A stretch of 64,000 nucleotides of DNA from assembly GCF_038396675.1 (NCBI RefSeq), contig NC_088927.1, forward strand, positions 42,662,501-42,726,500. Reading direction: 5' to 3'. Source of the stretch: Hydra vulgaris. Taxonomy: Eukaryota > Cnidaria > Hydrozoa > Anthoathecata > Hydridae. This document shows, piece by piece, positions 20,888-33,672 of the stretch. Position 1 is the stretch's first letter. The number at the start of each line of letters is the position of its first letter. Under the pieces are notes generated by a model that was not told the DNA's origin, ran no database searches, and saw only the letters and a list, made by a program, of their open reading frames with translations. Made by a program: the position numbers and the translations under genes.

Positions 20888-23850
20888 TTATAATTCGTTT
20901 TTATATTTGTTTTGCTCGTTTTGGTTAATTATTAATAATCTTTTGTTTATAAGTAACCGTTTGACTTTGCATTCAAACTTTTTAAGCAAAAACTTTACAA
21001 TAAAACATTTTTTCTCAAAAAAACTTTTCATTCTGTTCAAATATATTACTACCACAAGAGTTTCCAATAAAATATAGCTAAACTCTTTGTTGACTGTGTT
21101 TGCCCCATATTTAAATAAAATAAATTTTAAAGTGTTAAAATGAGGATATTCCGTTGTATATATTTGATCCAAAACATATAATAAAAACAAAATTAAAGGC
21201 TGCACTTTTTCGCATTTATACATCTTGGTATATGGTTTCGTCTTCAGACTTGCACTGCGGACATAATTTTTCATTTCCTAATTTTCTAATAGGATCATTT
21301 TCATTGGTTGGTAACAATAAATGCCCAATTTAAAAAAATATTTCGCTTGCTTTGTTATTTGTGTTTCTTTTGGTAATATTTAGAAAAAAAGATTTGACTG
21401 TTTGCATACTTTGGCAATTTTTAGATGCCCAGATATTATACTAATAAGCTATAATACTTTTTGTTTTGTTTTGAATTTTATAAAGTGTTGAGATAGTGAG
21501 TCTTTTGTACTCATACTTTTCTTTTTTCTTCAAAATATAAAAAGGCCCTTTTTTAAAATCATATTTTTGTCCTTAGTTTAATATTTTGTTTATCCAATTT
21601 TTTTGGGAGCGCTCTTATAATATTATTCATTTGGATCTCAGACAAACCTATTGATAAAGGACTTAAAAATCCTGGCTGAAAAGTTTTTGCTATATCCGCC
21701 ACAAGAACAATATCATTTTTAATGTGCACCTTTTCTGGTCTCAAACATTTATTTTTACTATTTTTAATGTTGTTATTATAAAACAGTGGCTGACTTAGTA
21801 TCTCTTCTATTTCAATTACGGGCACCCTGTTATCTTGTTTAATTTTACAAAGGTTCAACAAAAACTGTCAATAAAATTGCGGGAGTACCCTAATTTTGGT
21901 GGGAGCTGTTTCAAAAATGTACTTATTTAATTTTAATTTTCTATAAGAATTGAGTATGTGTATCATGGCTTCTTTCCATGGGCCTTCTAAATTTTCATTA
22001 TAAATTTTCGAAACCCAATGTATTTGTATTGCTTTGAGTTTGCTCGTGAGGTTAACCACTCCAAGACCCCCGTTTTTTATTTTTTGTTGTGCTTTTTCTT
22101 TACTAAGCCTTAGAACTTTATCACCCCAGATAAAGTTGTTTATTTTAGACTTCATTCTAGTTAAAATGTTTTTACGGGGAATAGGAACAACAAAAGCCAA
22201 GTGTATAACTTGGGGAATTACAATTGTATTAACTATTAGTTTTTTGCCTTTAAGGGATAATTTATATTTTTCCCATTTCTTAAAAGTGCTCTCCATTTTA
22301 ATAAAGCGTTCTTTCCAATTCATTTCGTAGGTGAACTTTCCCGTGTTGCAAAAAAATACACCGAGGCTTTTGAATGATTTTTTGTCCCAGGTAAAGTCTA
22401 GAAAACGTTTCTTTTATGCGAATCTATTTCTTCCCAACCAAATTCCCTGACATTTTGCTAAATTAATTTTAGTATTTGTCGCTCTATAATTAAGGTTCAG
22501 AGTTTTACCTATATTTATAACAGAAATATCACCGCATAAATAAAAATTAGTATCGTCGACCTATTGTTAAATTTTTGTTTCGTTTTTTCCTATAGTTATT
22601 CCTTTTATATTTTTGTTTTGTCTTATATATGTTGAAAATATTTCTGCTTGAATGATGTATAAAATCATAGATAAGGGGCAACCTTGCCTTACTCCTCTCA
22701 AAATATCTATAACTTGCGAAAGTTCTCCGTTTATTTTTACTTTAGCGTTTATTTTATTATAAATTGTTTTTATCTGATTTACAAAAACCTTATCAAAACC
22801 AAAATGTTCAAGACTTTAAATTAGAAAAGATCTGTCAACTCGGTCGAAAGCTTTCACCCGATCTATAGAGAGAACGCATGCATCTAAATTTTCTGTATTA
22901 ACAATGCTTGTTATGTCCCTAGTATAACTTAAGTTGTTGTTCATAGTTCTATTTTGAATGCACGCTGTTTGATTGCTATTTATTATGTTCGGTAATATAT
23001 TTACCAATCTGTTGGCAATTGTTTTAGTATTTTATAATCAACATTAGCCAGTGATATTGGTCTCCAATTTCTAATGTCGTTTTTGTCTCCTTTCTTAAAA
23101 ATGCAAGTAACGCTTTTTTTGTGAAGAAATCAATTCGCCTGTGCTTAATGCATTATATAGTGCTGCTGTAAGATCTTTACTTATCAGGTTAAAAATTTTT
23201 TATAATATTCTACTGTTAGACCATCTGACCCAGGCGATTTATTATTTTTCATTTGAGACAAAGTAGTTTTAATTTCTGACTCTGAAATTTTTTTTGTCAA
23301 AAAAGAATTTTCGCGCGCTGTCATTTTTTAACTTTAGCATTGCTTAAAAAAAAATTCTTGAGAATCGCTATCATTTATTTTCAATTAATAGAGTTTTTCA
23401 TAAAAATTTTTAAATTCTAAAAGAATCTCTTCTGGCTTAGTAATTGTTTCGCCTCTTTTGTTATTAATTTCCAAAACAAACTGTTTAGAAAGTTTTTTTT
23501 TCTCTAAACCAAAGAAATATTTAGAGCATTTTTCTCCTTTCAGTCTCCACTGGATTCTTGCCCTTATAGCCGCCCCTTCTGCTTTTTGTTTTTCTAAATT
23601 TTCTATTTTTCTTTTTATCTCTCTGTATATTGATTTCATGTTTTCATTCAAATGCATTTTCTTAGAAGCGTTTCTTAAAGATTTCAAAAGTTTAAACTCG
23701 ATTTTCTTTTTTATTTGATTTTATTTTTTTCGAAAGTGCTGCGCGACTTTTTTAACTTTTTCTTTTCCGCATTCCCACCAATCTTTATGTTAGTAAAGTT
23801 ACATTTTTCTCGCCACGTTTCTTTTACAATTGCATTAAATTCGTCATTTA
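20888..23850 (-). mobile_element. Tx1/L1-like LINE, RT to 3' end, decayed
   Basis: The minus-strand blocks run in LINE order. The linker reads EGAAIRARIQWRLKGEKCSK and YFFGLEKK (23385-23687). The first RT aspartate block is VLSIDRVKAFDRVDRSFLI (about 22810-22870). LYIIQAEIFSTYIRQN, IKGITIGKNET and a degenerate QQVDDTNFYL (consensus YADD) lie near 22530-22700. KGKKLIVNTIVIPQVIH and NNFIWGDKVLR follow at 21868-22323. More C-terminal protein is at 21559-21861. A cysteine-rich end, LCPQCKSEDETIYQDVYKC, lies at about 21215-21265 and resembles the terminal knuckle of Tx1/L1 proteins. Several stops and frame changes make it inactive. The 5' endonuclease and ORF1 are missing. Confidence 0.8.
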
Positions 23851-23874
23851 ATAGGAGTTTATTGTTCAAAATCC

Positions 23875-23985
23875 AACATCCCTTTCCAAATTTAAAATTT
23901 ATTTTTAATATTACAATTTGGGCATTTTATTACAATTTGGGCATAATATTAATTTTAATATTACAATTTGGGCATTGTATTTTTT
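23875..23985. repeat. Tandem TTACAATTTGGGCAT repeats
   Basis: Three copies of ATTACAATTTGGGCAT with variable spacing, flanking a duplicated ATTTTTAATATTACAATTTG. The segment 24040-24680 beyond has no recognised gene. Confidence 0.75.
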
Positions 23986-24689
23986 CCATTTATAAATATT
24001 TTTATGATTTGTGTTTTTTGTTTTTTTATTTATGAGCCTTTGTGCGGAAATCGAGAAATCGAGAGTATGGAAAAAGGTTGAAAATGAAGTTAGAAAAGAT
24101 TAGGTATGTATATTTAGTGAGGAAAGATTTTATTAAGTAAAACTAAAAAAATACAGGACTTTTACACAAAACATCACGTTACGAAATGAACAGAAAACAT
24201 GCAAATAGTATAATATATATAATAAACTAAGGGCTGGCAGTGATGGTCTAATCATATATAGCAATATTTTTGTTGTAAATTGAAATATATGTTTGCAGGA
24301 AACGTGAACACTTAACTAAACATTTAGTTCTTTCTAAGAGCCAATATATTAGTTTAGCTCATATGTTTAGTTTCAGGTTCCCGTTCTCTATTTGATAAAA
24401 CGTTTTTAATACAAAAAAAGTTGACAGAAAATGTCCGTGGTATTTCTACGGACATGATAATTATATGTTAAAGTAATAATATTCCTGATGTTTCTGGTAA
24501 TTATCCTGATCACTGCCGTTGGGTCAATATTTGAATTGATAAACATATGGTGGCACCTGCTGTTCCATATTTTACTCATAATGGTTTGATTGGCTGTCAA
24601 CAGCAGTTGCGAGGTAGGGTTTTTCTCCGATAAATTCTCTCAATCGAGAAAATCGAATTTATAGGAGAAAAGTTGTTTTGGGATGTCAA

Positions 24690-26480
24690 GGAGTTATATA
24701 CATGCTTAAAGTATTCCCATATTGTGACAAAAGGAAGGCAGTAGGCAAAGATGTGCAGATTGTCCTCAATTTTTCCGCAAGTTTTACATTTATTTTTTTT
24801 AACGATCTATTGCCTTGTGCTATTGGCAAGCAAGGCAGCAGAAGGTAAGCTATTGTGGAGAAATCGGAAGAGGATGTTTGCGTCGGTCCGTATGCGTGGA
24901 AGGTGAAATTTTTTTTCCAAATTTGGGTCCGCGGCATTTTTGTTTTTGTTGAACTGTCCCAGAAAAGTTCTGCTGGCACAACTGTTTTTTTGTTTTTTGC
25001 CACTTCTAAATAAAATTACCAGCTTTCGTTTAGCTTAGTAAATTTAACAAGCGAACTTGCCACCCAATACCTTGAAAAGTAGTAAGAATCGTGAGTTTTG
25101 TCCTCATCGCGTTTTTTTATTTGAAAGAGCGTTTTGAGGCGGATCGCAAGATTTTGCTCCTTCGGTGATAATATTCCGAGACCCCCGCTTTTGACGGGAA
25201 AAAAAGTGTCTCGCATTTGACCGGGTTTAAGTTGGTCTTATGCCACAGATTTTCGAAAATGGCTCGATGCAAACGCTCTATTACCCAATTGGGAGTGGGC
25301 AAAACGTTTGCTAGAAACCACCCTTTTGACATTGCTAGCGTATTTATCAAATTAGTCTTTCCCCTAAGTGACAAAGTACGCAGTCCCAGAAACTTGAGCT
25401 TTTTCTCTATTTTGTTAAGAGCTACTTGCTAGTTGAAATTGGTAGTATCGCTCAGTCTGGTGTAAAAAGTAACACCTAAAACTTTGAAACCGGTGTCATT
25501 GTTCCACTCTATGTTATCCAATTCTCTGTAAATTTCAGGATCAAAACCCCCAAGAGCAAGGCCCTTGGTTTTTAAGGCGTTGATCTCTGAACCATATGCT
25601 TTTTCGAATAATTTTAAGTTTTCAAAGAAATAGCGGACACATTTTACGTCCTTAGCAAAAAGGTTCGAATAGTCTGCGTACTGCTGTAGTTTTAGAGGTC
25701 ACGGTGTTCCCGGTAGAGGAAAATCCTCTATTCTGCTATCCGCTCTGATCACCAAAACCAAAGCTTCAGCAAGAAAAACGTACAGCAAAAGAGAGAGAGG
25801 GTCTCCAATTTTTGCATTTAGTAAGATCTCCTTGTTTGGGAATAAGTGAAATTATTGATTTTTTCATAGAGTGGCTGGTGTTTTTTTTCTACGAAAAGAA
25901 TTTTGTAAGCAAGTTCTTATAAATTATTTTAAAAAATGTGCAAAAAAGTTTTTTAAAATTCAGCTGGAAATCCGTCGCAGCTCGGAGATTTTCCGTTTTC
26001 AAATTTAAAAAGGGCTTCTTTTATTTCCGCGCCGGTAAGGCGGGTGTTTAAAAATTGGTTTTCATCATCACTCAAACGTTTAGCAATGTGTGACAAGACA
26101 CGGTTTTAGCTGTCTTTGCATAAATTTGTTTTGGTGTAAATGTTTTTATAATATGTTAATAGGGAGTTGAGTATTTCGCCAGGTTCACTCGTCAATGTGC
26201 CGTCATTCTTGCGAATTTCGCTAATTGACTTGTTCTGCTGTCGTGTTTTTTCCAAATTATACAAAAATTTTGAAGATTTTTCTCCTTCTTTGATTAGATT
26301 TTGTTTCGTGCGAATAAACGCTCCGGCAAACTGGAGCAAGAAAAGAGCATCGCGTTTTTCTTTGATGCTTTCTAAATTCGGGTTTGCGTTTTGTCGCTCC
26401 CGTTGGATTTCGTTTTCAATGTTTATAATTTGTTTTTTGTTTTTCGCACTTTCCTGTACCGATATGTGTTGTAAAAGAAA
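24690..26480 (-). mobile_element. Tx1/L1-like LINE, second subfamily, decayed
   Basis: Minus-strand order: IKEGEKSSKFLYNLEKTRQQ (linker, 26106-26339), LQQYADYSNLFAKDVKC (degenerate YADD, about 25640-25700), FKVLGVTFYTRLSD, LRGKTNLINTLAMSKGWFLA (25330), LPTPNWVIERLHRAIFENLW, KSGGLGILSPKEQNLAIRLK and RYWVASSLVKFTKLNESW. The C-terminal knuckle CKTCGKIEDNLHIFAYC is near 24750. This is the last two-thirds of a Tx1/L1-type ORF2 with several stops and frameshifts. It differs from the 20888-23850 copy and matches the 19820-20300 fragment, so at least two subfamilies are present. Endonuclease and ORF1 are absent. Confidence 0.8.
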
Positions 26481-26483
26481 AAG

Positions 26484-26897
26484 ATGGCAGCTAAATTTAC
26501 GAAGGATCTTTTATTACAAGAAAGTAAAACTAAGAACAACAATAATCCAAATCAAACAGAGACTATTAGTTATCTAAATGATTTTGAAAGCTTTTTACTA
26601 GATTTTGCCGAACCACAAGTAAACTTGAGAATGGAACACTCAAAAATCTTAATGAATGCCATAAACGACATCCATAAAAGAAAAAAAAGAGCAGATACGT
26701 AAAGTATTTACGAAGAAGTATTAAAACATTTTGGAAATCGGCTCGAAAAATTACATGAAAGTGAGTTTCTTAATTTACTTGTATCAAAAAACCTTTTAAG
26801 TTGCTCAATAAAAAATGGTAAGGAGTCGTATAAAGTACTTATAGTTCTTGAAACAAAATTAGAACCTGATCTTTGTATAATTAATCGCAAAAGGTAG
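26484..26897 (+). pseudogene. Unrecognised 137-codon frame with one internal stop
   Basis: The frame from ATG 26484 runs in one phase to TAG 26895-26897 with a single TAA at 26700-26702. The first part is lysine- and asparagine-rich (FTKDLLLQESK, FESFLLDFAEPQ). The second is SIYEEVLKHFGNRLEKLHES and LLVSKNLLSCSIKNGK. It starts just 5' of the LINE on the other strand and its end overlaps the truncated 3' end of the next minus-strand gene. I do not recognise it. It could be an ORF1-type protein or an exon of a transposon. The single stop makes it look young or read through. Confidence 0.35.
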
Positions 26898-28320
26898 AAG
26901 CAGCTTCTTTTGAAAATCCATAGCTATGACTTGAGTATCATCAGTAGAAAGAGCAAGATGCTTGTCCTCTCTTATCTGCTCGTCGAAGGCCTCTCCTATT
27001 CTTTTGTGAACTTCATGTTCAGTTCTCAGTTTTAACACCAAATCATTATTTATGTTGACAGTGACAGATTTAACATCAGCATTAAATTTTTCACATCTGT
27101 CACACACATCTGTGCGTGGAAACCCAAAACTAATATTAAATTCATAGTTGAAAATATCTCTGTAGATCCATTCTTTGGCGATAGTTTTCATGTCTGAGTG
27201 TTGTTCCAAAAACAACCTAAACATCTCAGAAATGTTAAGGTCAGAGGTTAGGTAGATCCTTTTTCTATTGTCTGCTCGAGAATAGTGGCTTTCTCCTGCA
27301 GGAAATGAAGAAATATGTTGACGGATTGCTTGACGAATCTCATCATTAAGTTTTTTGTGATGGCCATGCTTTCCTCTTAAGTCTTGTAGGGTTTCTTCAA
27401 AGTCAAGGACTTTTTTTTTCAGGCGTGATTCCTTAATACCGTGCAGAGCACAAAAAGCATTTTTGCACACAGGTATAGGAGAGCCAGTTTCTTTTATTGT
27501 GTAGCTGTAGCTGCTACGGAATGTTTTGGGAACTGCCTGACTCTGTTTTCGCCTAATAGTGTTTTCTTCTTTTACAGAAATGCAACCCCTTAAATAAATG
27601 TTTTGTTTCTCATGTTCGGCAAGCTCATTAAATTCTTTTAAAATATTACTCTTTTCTCCATCGTTAAACTTCTCTAGGCATTTGCACCTGCAGTCCACAT
27701 AGTGCTGGCTCCTTTCATCAACATCCTTTCCCACGTGGTTTTTGTGCGCATTGCCTGCAAATATAAAGTTTACATTTTACATTAGGCTACAACATAAAAT
27801 GAGTGAGGTAAAGAGAGCGTAATACTAATAGTATAGATAGGCTTATACTAAATCTAGTAAGTAGATCTATAAACTATAAATTTAAAAAAAAATCAAATTA
27901 AGATAGGGCCTACTATTTAAAAATAGAACTGAAAACTGTTTAATTCAATAGAAATAAATAACTAAGGCTAATATACGTATAATTTAAAACAGGCTAGATC
28001 TAGATTTTACATAATATTAATAATAAAGTCCTCAAATCGCCTAAATTCTGCAGTGATAACAGTACTGAGTACAGTCTGTACAGCATGGAAGCCGAAATTA
28101 TAGCATCATGCCTCATGGCATGATTTAAAGTAAAGTAATTTTTTTTTTAAATATAAGTTAGTATACATAGCTATCTTTAATTTCATTATTATGATTACTC
28201 AATAAACAACATACCTGAAGCTTTGGCACGCTTTATTGCAGTCTTTGACCATTTATTTGGTGTAGATTTTCTTTTTTTCCCAGTTTTGTTTTCACTTTTC
28301 TCAACTACGGTGTCAGCCAT
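26859..28320 (-). CDS. Two-exon transposase-like gene, 3'-truncated
   Basis: Exon 1 (28215-28320) starts MADTVVEKSENKTGKKRKS and ends at AG|GTATG. Exon 2 starts at 27754 after TTTGCAG, and the phase matches (ASG|NAHK). Exon 2 has CRCKCLEKFNDGEKSNILKE, a VCKNAFCALHGI block, DLRGKHGHHKKLND, IRQHISSFPAGESHYSR, RKRIYLTSDLNISEMFRLF, FGFPRTDVCDRCEKFNADV and VIAMDFQKKLLLP. The layout parallels the decayed gene at 11640-13890, with its Cys motifs and later D-rich QK block, so both probably belong to one broad transposon-associated family, possibly with an RNase-H-like core. The frame is open throughout but diverges after LLLP and stops at 26859, so the C-terminal third is missing. It may still be transcribed. 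Its superfamily is unassigned. Confidence 0.6.
27760..28214 (-). other. Intron of the two-exon gene
   Basis: Starts GTATGTTG and ends TATATTTGCAG on the minus strand; AT-rich, with no other features seen. Confidence 0.6.
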
Positions 28321-28578
28321 TGTTGTTGAAAGTAACAGGAAGGGTGTGACTCTTTGGTGCATTCTTATTGGCTGGCAGTAATTTTGTGATTGGGTGGTAA
28401 CAGTTAAGAACTTTTTTCCCTAAAGATCAGCACTTAAGAACTTTTTCCATGGCCCAAATTTACAGGGATGGTTTAGGGGAGGTAATCAAATAATATACCG
28501 GTCTTAACTTATTTTTGAAAACTTAAGTAATTTTTCCACTGAGCCCTTCATATTTGCATTATAGAAAATCCCATGAAA
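28321..28578. other. Space between two divergent transposase-like genes
   Basis: The minus-strand gene starts at 28320 and the plus-strand hAT pseudogene at 28579. The segment contains a duplicated CACTTAAGAACTTTTT/AGTTAAGAACTTTTT motif (28410, 28430). It may hold the promoter of the minus-strand gene; no TATA or terminal inverted repeat is certain. Confidence 0.4.
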
Positions 28579-30383
28579 ATGGATCTCGAAGAAATGAACG
28601 TTAAGAAAAGAAAATATAATAATGATTTTTTACGGCATGGTTTTACTTCTATAGTTACAGCAGGAATGGAGAAACTCTAGTGTGTTATTCGTTATGAAGT
28701 TCTATTAGCGGAATCTATGAAGCCGAACAAACTGAAACGTCATTTTGATAGCAAGCATCTGAGCTATGCCGATAAGGACATGTAGTATTTTAGATGTAAA
28801 GCTGAGGGAGTCAAGAAAGCCAGAATTGACTCTAGTGGCAAGTATAATAAACAAAACATATCGGCTGTTGAAGCTTCTTATTTAGTATCTCTCAGAATCG
28901 CCAGAGCTATGAAGAATCACAACATTGCCGAAAAGTTGCTCTTGCCAGTAGCCAAAGACATTGTTAGAGTTATGATTGGAACCGAACATATTACAAACTG
29001 AATGCAATTTCCTTGTCAAATGATTCTGTTCACAGGAGAATAGCTGACATGTCTGATGATATTACTGATCAGATATTCCAGGAAATTAAATCTGCTCCAC
29101 TTCCAATATTTAGCAACCCATTTGATGTATCCACAGACGTTGCTAATTGTTCACAATTACTACTTTACGTGAGGTATATAAATGATGGCGATTTTAAAGA
29201 CGAGTTACTCTTTTGCAAATCTTTTGAAACTACTACTGCACGTGATGTATTTGACAAAGTTATCATAGTTCATTTCTGAAAAGTTATAATATCTTTTGGG
29301 AAGATATTTGTGGTGTCAGCACAGATGGTGCTCCAAGTATGCTAGGATGTTAGTCTGGATTTCAACGTTTGGTACAGAATGAGTCACCAAATATCATTGG
29401 AACTCACTGCATGATTCATCAATAACTATTAACAACAAAAACACTGCCACAAGAGTTACAAGAAGTAATGAAAAGCGTCATTAGTTCTGTCAATTTCGCG
29501 AAAGCGAGTGCTTTAAATAGTCGACTATTTTCAAAACTTTGTAATGAGTTGGATGCGACTAACAATGTTCTGCTATTTTACACTAAAGTGAAATGGTTGT
29601 CAAGAGGAAAAGTTCTAAAGCGTGTTTTTTATCTTTGTGATGAACTAAAACATTTTTTTTAATCAGAAAGCAAAACTGCAATTTGAAGGACTTTATAGCG
29701 ATGAAAGTGAATTACAGAAAATTGCCTATCTTGTTGACATTTTTGCCATCTTGAATGAGTTAAATTTATCACTGCAAGGACCAAATGCAACACGCCTTAA
29801 TTTGTCAGAAAAAATCCGATACTTTCAAATGAAACTTCAGCTTTGGCAAACAAAATTGAATGAAAATAAAATTTACATGTTACCAACCTTATCTGCTTTC
29901 TATGCGGAAAATGGCATTGAGCCTGACAAACGAAATACAATGATAATTTCTGTGAAAGAACATTTGCACATGATTGCGGACGAAATTTAATCATACTTTC
30001 CAAATCTACCTAATATCTCGTTAAATATCCCGTTTGCACTTGCCAGAAATCCATTCACAGTTAGAGTTAAAGATGTTCCTGAGACATCGCAGGTAGAGTT
30101 TATTGAACTCATAAATAGCGATGCAGCGAAAAAAGATTTCTCTTTAATGTCAGTTACACAGTTTTGGATCAAGTGTTTGCAACCATATCCTGCTCTGTCT
30201 GGGATTGTGTTGCGCCTTCTTCTTCCATTTCCAACAACATATCTTTACGAAACAGGGTTTTCCAGCCTGTTTGTTATCAAGTCTAAATACAGAAATAGAC
30301 TTAATGCAGAAGATGACCTTCGTTGTGCTCTTGCAAAGACTGCCCCAAGAAATTCTGATCTGGTGAAACAAAAACAAGCTTAA
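28579..30383 (+). pseudogene. hAT transposase, ZBED5-like, full length but decayed
   Basis: Start at ATG 28579 (MDLEEMNVKKRKYNNDFLRH). A BED-type finger region follows (CVIRYEVLLAESMKPNKLKR, HFDSKH). Then come AVEASYLVSLRIARAMKNHN, EKLLLPVAKDIVRVMIG, SNDSVHRRIADMSDDI and STDVANCSQLLLYVRYI. CGVSTDGAPSMLG holds the TDGAP block, and THCMIHQ, VNFAKASALNSRLFSKLC and KVKWLSRGKVLKRVFYLCDE follow. The C-terminal dimerisation part is SVTQFWIKCL and LLPFPTTYLYETGFSSL to RNRLNAEDDLRCALAKTAPR. These blocks are those of ZBED5/GTF2IRD2-type hAT proteins. In-frame stops (28680, about 28786, 29000) and at least four frame changes show it is dead, although the order is complete. Confidence 0.85.
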
Positions 30384-30701
30384 CCAACTGACATTGACAT
30401 TTTGTGCACATACTGTCGCAAGAATATTGTAGGAATGTAGTCATTTGCAGTGTATTGTAAATGAGACTGTTATCCATAATACGTCATGCTTTTCAAATTT
30501 TCACATATATATGCAACATAAATATGTGAATAGATACAGAAAAGTAAATATAAATGTATATCATAAAAACAAAATTCATTTACTTGTAATTTAAATATAA
30601 TTTGAAATCTATTTTGAACAAAATGTAATTACATATTGTTTTGTAATTAAACATAAAACTTTACCTATGTTCAGTTTTTCACTATGAAAATAATTCCTGT
30701 A

Positions 30702-33502
30702 GGGGAGAACGGGGTGAGATGGGAAAAAAAAATTTGCTTGCGTGCTGCGCTTTAAATTTTCCACAAAAACCATACAAATTGGTTTATAACTATAGTTCAA
30801 TGAATTGTCATGTTAATTTATTGCAAAACCCATTATTTAACCATCAAATTAAGTTCAAGGGCTTGATTTTTTAAAGTGACCCTGTTTGCCCCAGGTCACC
30901 CCATGTTGGGGTGAAATGGGACAAATTGGTTGGGGTGAAATGGGACAAAAATAGAAACAATTAATTTTAAGCATTATTTTATTGTTTATTCTACTCCTTA
31001 TAAAACATAACAATACACAACATTTATTTATGTTTAACAAAAATAAAATATCATTCTAAATGCATTTGTAACTTTGTTCAACAAGTTGATTGATGTTTAA
31101 ATTGAGTGAAAATTACGTTGATGTCTGAGGGGGTAACTTTTTATTTTTTTCTCATCTTTATCTTCTTTTTTTCTTTTACATTCTGATAAACTATCAACTA
31201 GTTCATTTCTTGTTGGTGTGTCAGTCAATACCAGAGACCTAGAACATTTTCTTTTTGCACTTTTTCTCTTTGCCACCCTTTCACCCGCTTTTGGAAATGG
31301 CCTTATATCTTCTGCTGTCCAATGGTAGGCAGAAGTGCTGATTTGACGTTTCTTTTCATTAATAACTTCAGATACAATACTCAGTGATGTGGGTATTGTT
31401 TCTTTGTCGGAATTGTCATTTGCTGGAATTGGTCGATCAGATACATAAGAACATAAAAAGTCGACATCACTGAAAACATATGGATCGCACGGGAAAATGC
31501 CAGCTGCTTTAAAACCATTTTGAATGTTTTGGGAAGTAAAGGCTCTCGTAAAGGCTATTCCTAAATTTTCAGATATGTCATATATCGTCATAGGAGTATT
31601 TGGATGTGCCTTTCACCATGATTCACATGCTGAATTGTGAAGTTTCTTTAATGGCCCAAGTACTGATTTGTCAAGTGGTTGGAGTTTGAGGCTGCAATGG
31701 GGTGGCAATGTCAAGAGCACAACATTACTTTCCTTAGCTTTATCTATCAGTTCAATCGATATATAAGTTTTGTGGTTGTCCATTATTAAAAGTAATGGAT
31801 GATCCTTGCTAGGATGTCCATACTCCACAAAATGATCGAACCATTTCAAAAAAGTTCTGTATTTATCCATCCACTAGGATTAGCATCACCTTTTATACCT
31901 GTTGGAGCACCTTTAGGCATATGGCTACGAAAGTGGACACAAGGAAATATCAAAATCGGTGATAAAAATTTCCAATAGCATTAATGCAACCCACTATTGT
32001 AACTAGGGTTCCCCTTTCAGCAGAAGTTACCTGTCCTACTTGCTTTACTCCTTTACCAGCAATCACTTTCACTGGCTTATTAACAGTTGTCAGACCTGTT
32101 TCATTGTAAATGCAATCAGAAGAAAAGTTATAGCGCTTTTGCACACTGTCAAGGTTTTTGAAGAAAGTATCTACATTTGTGCGATTGAAACTAGTTGTTC
32201 AACTGAGGCTGGTAGCTTCTGGCGTACGAATAGATAATTTTGTACGATTTAAAAATAAATAAAACCTTTCAAGTCCAGCTGTTTTACTCTTTTTCCAGTT
32301 TTCTGGTATTTTAATGTCATTTTTAATTGCATATTGAAATACAAGTTGCTTTGTTTCTCTAACATCGAGTCCATAATGCATATTAGATGCTTGACGAAGA
32401 TATATTAAAAGTTCATCTTCTTGTGTCTTATTAAAAATATATTTATGTTGTTTATCAAAGTATAAGTTACTGTAAGAAGTTTCTTTATTAACCTTTATTT
32501 TCCGTTAGAAACTTGATTTTGAAATTGTATACACTTGTGCAGCTGCTCGTAGTGATAAACTGCCAGATTCGACAGCCATCACAGCAGCTTTTATTGTATG
32601 AGCATCAGGCTTTAACCGACTTTTCACTCGTTTGTACTTTCTTGGCATCTGAAAAATTATTACTCATATTACTCACTCCATTATTAGAAAAAATTATGCT
32701 CTTTTTAATTGTATTAACCAAAATCTAGATTTGGCTATAAATTTTAGATTTATTTTAATGAAAATAAAATAGTATCACTACCGTATAAAACTTTTAATGT
32801 GATTAAATTTAATAAGGCTAATAGTGAAGAACTTTATTTAAACTGAATTTAAAATAAAAAAATGATTGGCATTAAAACAATACTTACTGAAAAAGATGTC
32901 TTCAAGACAAAGTAACAAAAAAATCCAATATAATTATTATTATTTTCTAAGACAAAAAACACTTTACTATAAAGTAAACATTGATTTCATACCATAAATA
33001 AAATATATTTTCTGTTCACTTGCTTTTTGAAAAAAATATTGATTATAAAAGTTAAAGTACAAAAAAGTGAACAAATGATAAATCTGAACAGTGTCACATT
33101 TTACACCAATTCTCCTGTCCCAAGTCATCCCATCACAAGTAGATGTAAGAAAACCTTTATTTTATATAGTTCTCGTAGCCATATGCTAATCATATTTCTT
33201 CAGCAGTTAAATAAAACAATAGTGAATAATTAAAAACCATAAACATAAAAATATATGCAAACAACGCATAAATATTTAATATTAATGATGTCTTCAAAAT
33301 CCAGGAAAATTATTATATTTTTACATATTTGCAAACAATCCGTAAAAAAAATACTTCTGAAACTTAAAAAACACAATAATATGAAGAAGCTATTGCAAAC
33401 TTATAACATATATAAAAAACTTTTGATTTATTACATTTTTCAATGAGATTTTGCTACGACCCATCTCACCCCATGTCCCATTACACGCAGTTCTCCCGTG
33501 CT
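30702..33502 (-). mobile_element. pogo-type DNA transposon, complete with both ends
   Basis: The left end is TA|GGGGAGAACGGGGTGAGATG. The right end reads CCATCTCACCCC, 17 extra bases, then GTTCTCCCGTGCTA. Subterminal repeats TTGGGGTGAAATGGGAC occur twice near the left end (30905-30948), and a degraded inverse lies near the right end (33097-33130). The element contains a transposase pseudogene on the minus strand. TA-like target sites and the pogo-type enzyme agree. The right end is repeated downstream as tandem units. Confidence 0.8.
31097..32648 (-). pseudogene. pogo/Tigger-type transposase, disrupted
   Basis: Starts MPRKYKRVKSRLKPDAHTIK with a helix-turn-helix (SGSLSLRAAAQVYTISKSSF) as in pogo N-termini. 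MHYGLDVRETKQLVFQYAIK and WKKSKTAGLERFYLFLNR form the second DNA-binding region. The DDE core has DCIYNETGLTTV, where the usual first Asp before ETGL is Asn. It continues with GTLVTIVGCINAIGNF, LLLIMDNHKTYIS (second Asp), LLTLPPHCSLKLQPLDKSV, then NGFKAAGIFPCDPYVF. Stops at about 32505, 32193 and 31613 and a frameshift near 31950 break it. The C-terminus is lysine-rich and ends at 31097. With the first catalytic acid changed and multiple stops it cannot act. Confidence 0.85.
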
Positions 33503-33564
33503 ATACAATTTTCAGTTAGCTTAGTTACTACAAGTCATCGTTTACCGTAAACATATATAAATAC

Positions 33565-33569
<5 letters not shown>

Positions 33570-33660
<91 letters not shown>

Positions 33661-33672
33661 AAGAGAGAGAGA
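33570..33672. repeat. (AT)n(GA)n microsatellite, unit A
   Basis: A compound AT then GA tract at the same place in the repeat unit as 34391-34533 and 38172-38327, but with a much shorter GA part. Confidence 0.9.
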
